Under the pieces are notes generated by a model, which had not been told where the DNA came from, searched no databases, and was given only the letters and a program-made list of their open reading frames with translations. From Ridgeia piscesae (Eukaryota > Annelida > Polychaeta > Sabellida > Siboglinidae), in contig JAODUO010000111.1 in NCBI GenBank assembly GCA_025642075.2, forward strand, positions 204,501-268,500: 64,000 bases of DNA, in the 5' to 3' direction. The position numbers and the translations under genes are program-made. The number at the start of each line of letters is the position of its first letter. The first letter of the stretch is position 1. Of the stretch, positions 30,771 to 43,500 are shown piece after piece.

Positions 30771-31100
30771 TGGAAGTTCTTATATAGCACAACATTCAAC
30801 CACCACGACTGTTCAAAGTGCTTTAGGTACACTTCACTTCCCTGGCAGACCTGTTCAACCAAACACCATCTCAACTTCTCTTCTCTAGCCATGCTGCAAT
30901 TAATGCCAAATGCTGCTCGTCCAAATATCCACCACTATCTACAACCAGATTCTCATTTATACAGCTGAGAGAATTGGAGTAGAATGTGAATGTAGAGTGA
31001 AAATTTGCCACCAAAGGTTTAACACCATAACACAGGATTCGAACCCGGGTCCTCTTAGTTGAGAGTCCGAAGCTCTACCCCTGAGCCACTGCATTCTACT
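30771..31100 (-). mobile_element. tRNA-derived SINE, full-length copy
   Basis: On the minus strand the element opens with a tRNA-like head: A box TGGCTCAGGGGTAGAGC and B box GGGTTCGAATCC. A body follows with a GAACAGGTCTGCCAGGGA-type motif, and the tail is AGTGCTTTGAACAG then GTGCTATATAAGAACTT. The anticodon stem does not pair, so it is not a working tRNA. Body and tail match other copies at 32870-33148, 23125-23393 and 55322-55585. Confidence 0.88.
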
Positions 31101-32869
31101 AGTATGTGTGTATACGTTTATGAGTGCTTATATGTGTGTGTTTCTATATCTGTTTGTTTGTGAGTGTAAAGCTTGTGTGTATGCATTTGAGATGTACACT
31201 ATAATGTTATGCACACATACATGCACACTACCAGTTATTTAAGATATGTAACTAAACATGACCAAATATTCGTGATCAACTGTTCGGAAGGAAAAATCTC
31301 CAATGCTTTGATGTCGCCGATTGTCTGGCTGTGATAACAGAACTCCACTGCAAATGATCACCTCTGACCTACATCAGTTCTCTCTGCATGCAGGCGTATT
31401 TGGCTGGGCACAATTAGAACATTCTGTCCTCAGTGACATTTCTTAATGACAGTGTGGCCAGGTGTGTTTAACTACCACTGACCCTTAGGTGTCACTGCTG
31501 CCATAATGTCCTGTCATGTCATCCTGTCGCTGTCATCATTTTACATACTGACTCAAACATCAGTTGAATCATTCAGAAATAAGCTGGATGTTTTTCAAAT
31601 GTTTAAAGATTCCTCTTCGGTAATTATTGATTGTGCCCATTGCAATTGACAGTAAGATTTGTAGCTTGAAAACTTTTGTAAGTATAGAAATAACTGCTGT
31701 TGTAATAAACATATTAATTGTAATCATTCAACCTATTTTAATGTAACCAAATTCTGCAGTGTAGTTCTGCAGTTGTAATCACGGTTACATAATGCTTTAA
31801 TGACATTAGTTTTTTAATTAGTCAATCTTTCTCATCTCAAGCCATACTTTTATTTTGCCTATTTAATCGTTGGATGGAAGGTCATTGGGTATAAAGGCAG
31901 AGTGATCTGACTATTAAAGACACCAAAGTAGGGTGGGGGACGATGAAACATGAATGGTAAAAACAGCCGATGGATGGAAATGGAAAATAAAATGGAAATA
32001 GGGAAAATGCTAATCTAATTTCTAAACATAATATTATGTTGTCGTATTTAAGTTTCTTTCAAAATGCAAATAACTACCATCGTATCACAGATGACATTAT
32101 TTCTGCCATACCATGGCAAATGTCTCTGTATGGTACATCTACAGCTATAACTAATAACTATACAAGATCAATATTAAGGAGTAAAATCAATTCTATAGAA
32201 CAAAATGAGACATGAAAAACATTTGCTCATAAGAGTATTAGTGGTCAATGAAGTCCTAAGATCTTTAGGAATGTGTCATTGTTTCTTTCAAGAAACGAAC
32301 CTGCTCTGGCCATACAACACAGTTCACCCATTCACTGCGATCCAGGCCAGCTGATCGATTGTGACCAAGTTTTTACAACAGGCACAAATGTTTGGCCAAT
32401 CGGTGGCGGTCTGATAGCATCATAATGTTGGCTACAACAACATGGTCTGGTTTAATCAGTAGTGCAAATGTTGACTACATTCCCCACTATATTCACACAA
32501 ATCTGTTGTAAGGGGCACTTCCAGGGTGGCCCAATGCAACATTCCTCATTAACATAACAAAAAAAGTTACTTTGGTGGTTTTAAACACTGAAATATCAGC
32601 TTTTCCACTGATCTAAGCTGTGAATTAATGGACATTCCACAATGATTATTTTCCGAAAACTAATTTCGTTTTAGTATTATTTTGTTAATGCCACACTGAA
32701 TACTTTCCAATTTGAAATGGTAGTTCATCTGTTTTATTGGAGTAAACCTGAGAAATTAACACATTATTTATGAGCTGATCAGGTCAAAATGATGCAACAA
32801 TTGCATGGAGTGGTTTTATATGCCGTAGTATAACACTATTCTACTTTACAAGTTACTAGGTTTAAATTA
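31101..32869. other. Non-coding, no feature seen
   Basis: AT-rich sequence between two SINE copies. No gene recognised. Confidence 0.5.
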
Positions 32870-33148
32870 GTAGTAGCAGCTATAGGGCAGAGGTACAAAG
32901 CTGTAGAGAACCCTTGTTCAAATCCTATTCTGTCGTGTCAACTATTGGACGAGTTCTTTCACTCTACATTGTTCAGCTGTATGAATGAGTACCTGTGTGT
33001 AGAAGTAATCTTTACGCATTAACTGCAGCACGGCTTCCCACAGAAGCCAAGATGGTGTCTGACTGAACAGGTCTGTCAGGGAGTAAATTGTTAAGAGCTT
33101 GGACAAATCCTGAGGATTGGACTGCACTATATAAGAACTTACCTTAAC
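32870..33148 (+). mobile_element. tRNA-derived SINE, same family
   Basis: B-box-like TTGTTCAAATCC, body CACTCTACATTGTTCAGCTG, GAACAGGTCTGTCAGGGAGT and tail GCACTATATAAGAACTTACC. Confidence 0.85.
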
Positions 33149-33424
33149 CTTTAAAGACTATATTCAGTTATTTTGATAATATTAATAAACCTACATGTCA
33201 AACTGACTGGATAGACATTGTGTTACATAAATTATTTGTGCATTATGAAAATTTTGTAAGATACTTAAATTTGATAAGATACTTAAATTTGATAAGACAC
33301 TTACATTTGAAACAACCGTCATTGTACAGAGATTCTCTATCCTCAAGAAATGAGAAAAAACATTACATAAAATATTTTTAGTCAACTAACTACCTCCAGC
33401 AACAAACAAATAATGAGAAAAAAA

Positions 33425-33612
33425 GCTACACGACAATTGGCACCCTTGTAAAACTGTGTCTATTATACAATAACAATTAAACAAAATACTACAACTTGTA
33501 TGTCCTTATTAACCCCTTCCCTCCTGCCGGGGTTACTGTGTTACCTACCAACAGGTAGAAACTTTTCGCTAGTCCAACTATCATACTGAGTGCCAAAACT
33601 CATTCACTTATA
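33425..33612 (+). repeat. Dispersed repeat, copy 1
   Basis: Shares CCTTATTAACCCCTTCCCTC, GGGTTACTGT and AACTTTTCGCTA with 35410-35600. Class not determined. Confidence 0.6.
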
Positions 33613-33821
33613 TCTCCTAACCACATCTAAGCCGACACAAAGGGTTTCATGTGTCGTATCGCGTCGTTGCGTCAAGGTAATAACCTGGTCTGCATTGAAG
33701 CAGTGAATCGACTCATTGTGTTTATAAATACCATGTTTCCATGTCGCTGAGTCATATTCGGTGCTGATTTTTTATTTTCCCAAGCCTGAAAACATATGCC
33801 AATTACATTGTATATAAGGTC

Positions 33822-33885
33822 CATCTATAAGGTCCATCTATAAGGTCCATCTATAAGGTCCATCTATAAGGTCCATCTATATGTC
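33822..33885. repeat. 13-bp repeat, five copies
   Basis: Tandem copies of AAGGTCCATCTAT. Confidence 0.9.
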
Positions 33886-35409
33886 TGTAGCAATAGAGTA
33901 AAAATGTATTTTAAAAGTTCTGCTACATCATTTAAAAAAATCCTTTTCTAAACAAAATTAATATAGTTAGTAATACACTGTTAATTAGACACAGGGTGTA
34001 TAGTTAATTATGCAAAGTGAACTTAATTGGACTGGAAAATTTTTTATGTATTTATCATAAAATCTGATGTAGCAATGTTGATTTCCTTACAAATGAATTG
34101 CATATAAAACATCTTGTCATGAAATGTTAATTTAATAAATTTCTTTCCTGTAAAATATATTTTATAACTATTAATTAGACATAATAATAATTAAAAAAAT
34201 TACCTAGAATTAATCATAGAATAAACTGTATCATTGTAAAGCAAAAATTATTTCCACAATGAGGAACTGTATGTAAAATCTGTGCATACTTTTTTCAACA
34301 GTCTCGACTCTCAATAAATTCCTTTCCTATGAAATGCAGTTAATTAGCTATAGTTGACAAGAGCAGAAGACCAGATTTTGTTCAGCCAAGTGGCTATTAG
34401 CTGTCAGGGGCAGGGTTGTGATAACAATAATGAATGGGTAATCCTGTTATCTCTATGCTGATGACTGACTATCAGACATAGACACTGACTGAGGTTCCCT
34501 TGGAGTTAATTACAGGACTGAAAGGGGAAGTTGATAAAATATTGAATATTTTGTATTGCTATATAATAATAATAATAATTGATTTCTGCATCTGGTGCAT
34601 TCCCCAGGTAGTTCAAAGCATGTAAAATACACATGATGTGGAATAAAATGAAACTATACATATCTATTTAGATATAAAAATCTACATAGAAAGATAAAAC
34701 AAAATATACAACAGCAATAAAATAATATTGTATGTAATTAAACATTTTAAATTATGTAATTACAAATTATGTGACAAGTGAAAATCAATTAAATTTAACT
34801 TTGGCAATAATAATTACTGTATATAATTGTATTGATATAATTTTTCATCAAATGTTTGGCCAGCATTTTCTTTTATATAAGGATACACACCATCTAAATG
34901 GTACAGCCGGCATAATACCTATGGTATGTCACGCATCAAGGCCAGTGCCAACACATTTTCGTGGGAATGTTGTCATAGGGGTATTTAGGGGTGGGGAGGG
35001 GGCATTGGTCAAATGTCCTGCTTTGGCTACTGTTTTATTGTCAGATATAACTTGCCGTACATCTACAATTTAGCATGGACAATTAATGGGTTAGATAGTA
35101 ATAGCTTTATTGTTACATAATGTCATGTATATATAATAATCAGCAACACTAAAGTAATAATTACAGGACATTATAAATGTGGTGGTTCTAGATACTCCAC
35201 TCAATGTTATCAACAAATCAGTCCAAAACGATTATGATTAAACATGTACATAAAGTGACATTTTTTTATGCTGGTAAATAACAGTTATACCCATTTTTAT
35301 TAAAACATTACCTACACAATAGTCTTTAACTTGAACAAACCATCACTATGAAATTATAGGAATCACTTTTCGTCGTGTTTATTTATCCCAGGAATTTGCA
35401 TCACCCAAT

Positions 35410-35600
35410 CCCCCCCCAAAATGCTACAATTGACATATGTAAAGGACTTGTCTGTTTTATAAAAAAATAACAAATACAAAATTAAAGATCTCATTTTGAT
35501 GCCCTTATTAACCCCTGTCACTCCTGGAAGAGTTACTGTTTTCTCTACCGACAGATATAAACTTTTCACTAACTAACCGTGATATTATAGTACTCATAAC
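35410..35600 (+). repeat. Dispersed repeat, copy 2
   Basis: CCTTATTAACCCCTGTCACT, GAGTTACTGT and AACTTTTCACTA align with copy 1 over about 180 bp. Confidence 0.6.
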
Positions 35601-37019
35601 TAACTAAATATGTTATTCTTTATCTAGCACAAGAGACTATTTGCTTGTTCCCACATATCACAGAGGAAATAAGTTGTGATTGTGGCTCAACCTGGAGAGT
35701 GAACACGTGTTAATGCAAGTTGATACTAACAGTAATTTTGAGTTAAAAAAATTGCTAATACTGTAACCAAACCTGTACCGAATTGTTTTTCAGGGTCATT
35801 CTGAGAACACCCCTAATGTCTGGATTACAAGACACTGGGACAACATATTCACAACGTACGGCATTCTATTTCCAACAAGCTTTGTCACAACACCATTTGG
35901 CACCTATAAACACAGTCCATACTATTACACTGTACTTCAGCGTGAATGACGTTTGACATTCAAGACCAACTGCAATGTATCCTATTCAATGCCAAAATCT
36001 AAAATTTGAAGTGGCAGACAATCAGGCAGTCTATATCAAAATAAAACAACAAATAAATAACCAGCTGAAACCGAATATTTCAAAAAGTATGCAAGGCTAG
36101 ACTGTGCTGATTGTGTGAAGTACATGTGCATATTGTAGTATTTTTTGCAACGTTGCATAATACACTACTATTCTGGAAGCTATAAATAGCCTTTTGACAA
36201 CACTTTTTTATGAGTTGACGTTTGTGTAACAAACATGTGGCTGGTATTATTAGGCAGAGGCAGTCTGAACAGTCTCCTGCTGGAACAAATGCCTGCATGT
36301 GGCATAGAGTGCATGCCTGTATGCCAGGCAGGCCTGGAATGCCCAGCTGGGAGGTGGCATGCTCAGTACATGTGAACTGAACACAGATATATACAGCGTG
36401 TGTGGGTAGTATACCAAATGTAAACATTCGCCCGTGAATCATTTTGATCTTATGATGGCTACAGTGATGTCGTGAGTCATAATCCTGATTATCACTCATG
36501 TTAATCATCCATCAAGTGTGCCTACAATTCAACTGTTTTTAGTACATTTTTTACACTTAAAAAGTAACCTATTTTATGACATGACGACACAATAGCACAA
36601 TAAAAAACAGGCCACAATGATTGGTATATAGTGCATAATATTTAACTGACTAGAGTATATGTTGTGGGCTATTTGTATGGAACCCCAGTTTGTACAGAGT
36701 GACAGGCTATAAGCACGCATGGCTATTGTTTATAATTTGGGTATAATTATAGTAACATATCATATTATTATTATATATTATTATATATTCCCTCTATATA
36801 ATTTGGGCATATAACAATTATTACAAACACACAACCGTCTCTGTCAATTAGGAATATGTATGTATAGATCGAGACGTTGTAGTTTCGTAGACTGGCTAAA
36901 TGAATCAGATCTATATATGTCAATATTTACATAACCATACAACTCATTTTACCGCCTCGAGCACTACGGGCACTGTGCCATGTGAAGTTGTTGAAATTAA
37001 TGGGTCTGATTCAATACAT
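35601..37019. other. Non-coding; one 142-codon open frame of doubtful meaning
   Basis: A minus-strand frame at 36508-36080 has an ATG and 142 codons, many Cys and His, no known motif and no splice context. It is more likely chance than a gene. Confidence 0.35.
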
Positions 37020-38095
37020 AGAATGACAGTGACACAAGCGAACGCGTCGTAAACAAGACAATACGGGGGGTGTATACCCTACCGCTACTACATCTACGCT
37101 ACCGTGTACTGTACGCGCGACCCTACACAGGGTCCACATATCGTAAGGGGCGTGTCACCAAAACAAGCTTCGAGAATACGCGCAGTTCACCTTATAACTC
37201 CCGAATCCTCACATGTAAACGCGGTCTGTTACTATACGCCCAACGACGCAGCTCGTCAGAGTATTACGCCGTTGTAAAAACCTGCGTGATGCCTAAACGA
37301 GCCTATTTATACGAGGCGACAACAGACGTCATCGGATGTGTCACCAACTAACGGAGTCACAAACCGCGACTGCGGTGCCACCCGACCAAGAGTTACCTAC
37401 TCACCCGAATAGCGAATCTGTTCGACGCCGCCTGCGAAGTCTAAACGATCCCGATTTGACGTCAGGTGTCTATGAAGTCAATCCAATAAACCACAGCCGT
37501 GGTTACGAAGGTCCGGTCAGGGAGTGACCTCAAAGCGAAAGTACCAATACACACGGAATGACGGCGCACGGTTTGGCGTTTTGGTACGCCCCACGTCCAG
37601 TGACATGCCCCAGTTCGCGTCTGAAGTAACTGTTTCACGAAGTGCCTATCCCGTAAGCTCCGATCTCCTTGTCTGGCGGATTTGATCAACCGGCGTACTT
37701 AACAGTATCGAATGCCTCCGAATTACGCGTCGAACTATGATAGGAATTCCCGCAGAGACTGGAATCGACCAACATACATATCTAGGGCGGGCGTGATGAC
37801 GGCCCGAGCTGTTACTTAGGGGGAAATCCCCCGTTCAATAGAGTTTATGTCACGGCGCGCTGTGATTGGTCGAGCGCGCGAATCCGTCGTGTGCCAAGAA
37901 TAGCAACACTCGTGATTGGCGCGCGACTCGGGGATTGCTCCGGCGAGTTAAACTGGGTCGCAGTTCGCTCGCTGGCGCTTTTTATGAGATGGCCCCGGGA
38001 ATGACCCTCGCAAGCTGACGGGAAAGGGGCGGGGCGGATAACGGTGTACCTGGTCCAACTGTGAAATGCGCGTGTACCTGTTTTCACAGCATTTA
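37020..38095. promoter_or_regulatory. CpG island, promoter-like, no linked gene found
   Basis: This kilobase is clearly richer in CpG than its AT-rich surroundings. The right part holds inverted CCAAT boxes (GATTGG at 37864-37869 and 37914-37919), a GC box GGGGCGGGGCGG at 38026-38037 and a kappaB-like GGGAAATCCC at 37821-37830. A TATA-like tttttatg lies near 37979. I found no convincing coding exon in it; the short open frames look like chance. It could drive a noncoding RNA or be a far upstream promoter for the minus-strand gene whose first visible exon is at 22.35 kb. Confidence 0.6.
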
Positions 38096-40222
38096 CATGT
38101 ATCCATGCCTGAGCAACCTGGATACGATATTTTGAAATTGTTACGGGTGTTGTGAAATAGTGTGCATTTTAGATACGACATTAAAATAAGTAGTTTTTAT
38201 GTATTGTAAAAACTAACGTAAACTTGATGAAAATGATGTTTTGAAAAAATAGGTTTAAGTTTGAGTTTGTGCAAAAGCTATGACAATGCAACTTACTTTA
38301 GTAGTTTGGCATTATTTAATGATGAAAATAAACAAGACATTAAAAATGGCACGACCTTGACCAGTACTTTAGGCTTCTGTGCAGAATACTGAATAGATAG
38401 TTGTATTACTATTGCCTTCAGAATTCTACAAAAACGTTTTGCTTTGTGTTGATGACAATATAAATATACATGTCAGAAGCCCTCCAGTATTTGCAATTTG
38501 AGGTATAACTTTTTTCGGTGGCGGGGTGGAGATAGGATATGCCCCTCAATATTTCTGAATGGGGTGCCTGTTTAGGTGCAAATATAGTTTCTTAATGGGT
38601 GATTATGAAGAGATCTGATGACCTAACAAAAATATTCAACACCACTCCTGCACTTTGATGTCATGATCCGAGGCAGCAGAAAAGGAGAGATGTTGATGCC
38701 TCAGTTTAACCACTCAACTTTAATTCCGTTCCAAAGTTAATAGAATGTTACAGTAACAGCTAGTGACTGTGTAAATGAAATTCAAAAATAGCATCCTTGA
38801 ATGTGACGTGTATTTTTTCAAACACCGTTAAACATGCATAGCAAACAGTGTACAGTGAGATAGAGATTTTTGCAGTCAGTCTATTGTAGAAGAGCTAACA
38901 CAATATAGAAATTCAAAAATATAGCAACTATCAAAGACTGTTGAAAAGACAGCATGTACATATATAATGCAGGAGGCACTATCTACCAACTCAAGACAAA
39001 TTAGCAAATACCAAATTTCGTGCCCTAAAAGTCATCTTATCAAATCTGTTTTTAATGTCTAGTTATTTGTGTGTTTACTATTATACTATCATCATGATTT
39101 TAATAATTATTATTTTTTTAATAACATGCATTAATTTGTTTAAAAATCACATTTAATTTATTAAAAAAAAATTTGCTTAGTCTTTATTTATAATTGTATA
39201 CAATATTGCAGTCATAATTGCTAAAAATTGTATCGGGCTGAATTTACATGACTTTTTTATTTGCGTGCCATATCTTATCCAAAGTCTTGCCATGTGATCA
39301 CCTACATACTGATTTCTGCCACAACAATAATTGTGTTGTGATGAACTGCAAGTAATATCTCACACCCTCCAGAATTATTTTGAAAATATAGGAATTATTT
39401 CTAAATATGGAATTTAAATTTAACAGGAAATATTTTATAATCAAATCATTCAGTTATTGATATGAAAACATGCTGGTTAACTGTGGGTGTTCTGCAGCAG
39501 GTAAAGAAAAAAAAAGTTATGCATTTAGGATTAGTTCCTTCCATCAATAGATAATTACTCACCATCCAAAGTTGTTGTTTGCTTAAACATGCATCATGGT
39601 TCACTCACCAGGTGTTGCCACCGGTTCAATTTATCCCCCCCGACATACATGAGGACATCTTTAACGCTTGACCTATTTTTGAACTATGTCAATCAATGAG
39701 ACAACCCCTGACCTTATACTGCTCTGGTACAATGACCCCATGCCAGCAAATGTTTGTTTACCAAATTCTTGTTTGTGTATCGTATGTTAGCATAGTCCTT
39801 ATTTGCATCACTCTATAATCAGTGGTCTTAGTGCTGTGGGTGTGGTCCTTGTCACTCGATTGGTTACAGATTTTAATTACAATGTGTGACAATGTTGACA
39901 TTTTGGTGTGTACATTTACATGCATTTCTCCAACCTAGTTTTCTATACCAATGTTCTACATTTTTATTTTTGCTTAAATACGATTTGTTTGGTCATGGTC
40001 GTAGCCACAATACTTTAACACAAATACACTTTAAATTCAGGTGAATTGTGCATGATATACATCTTATTTCCAGGTGTAATTAAAGCATTCTGGTAGTACC
40101 AGAATGATAAAATTAAGCAGAAAGACATAATTTGAAGTGCTATAAATAAAATGAAAACCCTGCAATCTTTTCTTCTTCCGTAATTTAGCCAATGGATTGA
40201 GACAGCAAAGTCAGCTATATGG
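38096..40222. other. Non-coding between CpG island and SDAD1 3' end
   Basis: AT-rich sequence. No exon or repeat family recognised. Confidence 0.5.
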
Positions 40223-40228
40223 TTTATT
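40223..40228 (-). terminator. Candidate polyadenylation signal for SDAD1
   Basis: Reading the minus strand, AATAAA lies about 250 bp past the SDAD1 stop. It is the first canonical hexamer I found after the stop. Not verified by transcript data. Confidence 0.5.
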
Positions 40229-40475
40229 TCCTTTGCAATATACCCAGTTTCATTCTCAAGTATATACATTATTGTAGTCTAAACAATTTGTCAATAAACC
40301 ATGTCTTAATGTTTGTTAAAATAGTTTTATATGACACAACAAAACTGCTTGGCACATACAGTTTGGTTGTGTTAATGTGTTACACAAATACATGATTGTG
40401 TAACCAAATGTCTTCTGTTTTGTGGTAATACTGAGAACATTAGATCGTACACTGAACCCGTGCACCACCTGTCTC

Positions 40476-40526
40476 TTATCTCTTGTAATTCTTCAATTTC
40501 TTCAGCAAAGATTTCTTTAGAGCCAC
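40476..40526 (-). CDS. SDAD1: SDAD1 exon 21, stop-containing (residues 672-687)
   Basis: Acceptor gctttcag, then [16 protein letters not shown] and TAA at 40478-40476. This corresponds to the short basic tail ending in KKRKRMK in human SDAD1. Confidence 0.92.
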   Translation of the reverse strand: MALKKSLLKKLKNYKR

Positions 40527-43500
40527 CTGAAAGCAGAAAAACATAAATTTATACTCAAGACTATAAATAAATCCTCTTAGTTCTAACAGCCACATCTTAT
40601 GAGGACTCTTTTTTGAAACAATCTTTTATGAGACAACTCATTATGAGACAATCCCTTAAGAGATGACCGCTTGTGAAATGACCCCCTTACGAGACAACCC
40701 TTTATGAGTTGATCCCTAATGAGACAACCCATTATGAGACAACCCCTATGAGATGAACCCTTGTGACACAACCCATTATGAAACAACCCTTTATGAGACA
40801 ACCCCTTATGAAACAACCCCTTATGAGACAATCCATTATGAGACAACTCCTTATGAGACGACTCCTTATGAAATGTCTCCCGTATGAGACAATACCTCAC
40901 AAGACAACCCCTTATGAGACAATTGCTTGTGAGACAATCCCTTATAAGATGACCCCCCTGCTGAGATGACCCCCATACTTGACGTACCTGTTTCTCCTGG
41001 AAGGAGCGTTTGGTCTTCTTCTGCCTGATCTTGTGTTTCATCATCATGTAGTTCTTGTTCTTCCTCTTGTCCTTGTTTGATGTACTCGCGTGGGGGTTCA
41101 TCTTCCCGTCCTTCCGACCAAACTTCCCACGTTCCTCCCTGCCAGCCTGCACCAGGTAAACAAGGCAGGAATGAGGCAAAGGGCGACATAAACTATCGGG
41201 GTTGAATGTATGGAAAATCCATCTTTAAATCTGCTGTTAAATTTAAAGATTTAAAAAAAATGCAAACTCATCCTAATATCACCACTATTTCTGTGACACC
41301 AGTGACTGTGTCCCAACAGCACCCCCTGGTGGTGAAGTTTGTTTAGATTCAACATCACTTCTAAGGAGAAAATCTGACTTAAAAACCAAAACACAGGCTT
41401 GTGTGTGACAAGAATATTATTGATTGCATCCCCACAAGCCAGGGATGTCTGCCTTACAAAACTAGCCATGGCAGATCCCCACAAGCCAGGGATGTCTGCT
41501 TGCAAAACTAGCCGTGGCAGATCCCCACAAGCCAGGGATGTCTGCCTTACAAAACTAGCCGTGCAGATCCCCACAAGCCAGGGATGTCTGCCTTACAAAA
41601 CTAGCCGTGGCAGATCCCCACAAGCCAGGGATGTCTGCCTTCAAAACTAGCGTGGCAGATCCCCACAAGCCAGGGAGTCTGCCTTAAAAACTAGCCTGCA
41701 GATCCCCACAAGCCAGGGATGTCTGCCTTGCAAAACTAGCCGTGACAGATCCCCACAAGCCAGGATGTCTGCCTTGCAAAACTAGCCGTGGCAGATCCCC
41801 ACAAGCCAGGGATGTCTGCCTTGCAAAACTAGTCGTGGCAGATCCCCACAAGCCAGGGATGTCTGCCTTGCAAAACTAGCCGTGGCAGATCCCCACAAGC
41901 CAGGGATGTCTGCCTTGCAAAACTAGCCGTGGCAGATCCCCAAAGCCAGGGAGTCTGCCTTGCAAAACTAGCGTGGCAGATCCCCACAAGCCAGGGACGT
42001 CTGCCTTGCAAAACTAGCCGTGACAGATCCCCACAAGCCAGGGACGTCTGCCTTGCAAAACTAGCCGTGGCAGATCCCCACAAGCCAGGGATGTCTGCCT
42101 TGCAAAACTAGCCGTGGCAGATCCCCACAAGCCAGGGATGTCTGCCTTGCAAAACTAGCCGTGACAGATCCCCACAAGCCAGGGATGTCTGCCTTGCAAA
42201 ACTAGTCGTGGCAGATCCCCACAAGCCAGGGATGTCTGCCTTGCAAAACTAGCCGTGACAGATCCCCACAAGCCAGGGATGTCTGCCTTGCAAAACTAGT
42301 CGTGACAGATCCCCACAAGCTGGGACGTCTGCCTTACAAAACTAGCCGTGGCAGATCCCCACAAGCCAGGGACGTCTGCCTTACAAAACTAGCCGTGGCA
42401 GATCCCCACAAGCCAGGGACGTCTGCCTTACAAAACTAGCCGTGGCAGATCCCCACAAGCCAGGGACGTCTGCCTTACAAAACTAGCCGTGGCAGATCCC
42501 CGACATAAAGTGCGGACGTTAACTGAGTCAAAGTGATAACTGGCTTCACCAGTTGTGACTATATCAGCCGTGAGAATGGCAACAATATCCACCCCAATTT
42601 GAAGATTTCCAATATAATGACCCATATGCATTGTAAGTATTGCATGTAACATGCGTCACAGTTGGCTGAAGTAAGTTTATAATATGATCAACTGCCTGTC
42701 CTTAAACCACTGATCTAGTGGCAGATTTCATTGGCAGAGCTTACATTCAGAGTTCTGCAAAGTGATCAGCTACCGTAACAAAGTGACGATTCCTAGTTCT
42801 GATCTGTCGTCTTTACTGATCGTGTACGTTAGCAGCCAGCTGTAAAAACGATGTCACTTTATTTGTGGACACTTTTAGACCTGTCTCGCCCTTGTCAAGC
42901 TTTGTAAGGTTGACTTGTAGTGTTGTGTAGAATATTGACAAAGGTCTCCATTCACAGGTGGATAATTGTTTTTACAGAAATGAGCTTGAAATGAGCTGAG
43001 GGAAAATCAAACTACAACTTTGTAGAGATTTCTTGTGGTAGAGAAAATTGACTTTTTTCAGTAACCGTAACAAAGTGACAACATTTTTGTCACTCACCAT
43101 CACCGTCGCAAGACGCGACTCTTTGTCATGTCTTCGTTTCTTGTGAATGCGTTCAATGTCACCCAGTGACACAAACTCCTTCCTGAAAGGTCAAACATAC
43201 ATCATCATTACTTTATGCATCTTCATAGTTGTCTCAAAGTAACTTATACTTTCATAAATCAGACATTAAAAAACAGAAATAAAATAAATTCACTTTTTGT
43301 GGTTTTAATCAATCATTTAAATCAAAAGATAAGTAAAACAATGTTTATGGGCAACCCTGCCCCCCTCACCCTTCCATTTCACGACTGGACACTTCGCTGT
43401 GCTTCCGTTTGCCTTTGTCAGCCGAGTTCCTCGTTTGCATCTGTTTGGCGAGCTCTGACATGCGGATGCATTTGAAGTCTTCCTGTGTGAGGATGCGCGA

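Noticed and set aside
31025..31100. Possible tRNA-Glu-like gene on the minus strand
   Set aside because: A and B boxes are good, but the anticodon stem does not pair and the acceptor stem is absent. Its body and tail match the SINE family, so it is a SINE head.
36080..36508. 142-codon minus-strand open frame
   Set aside because: No recognisable motif, no splice or promoter context; plausible by chance in 64 kb.
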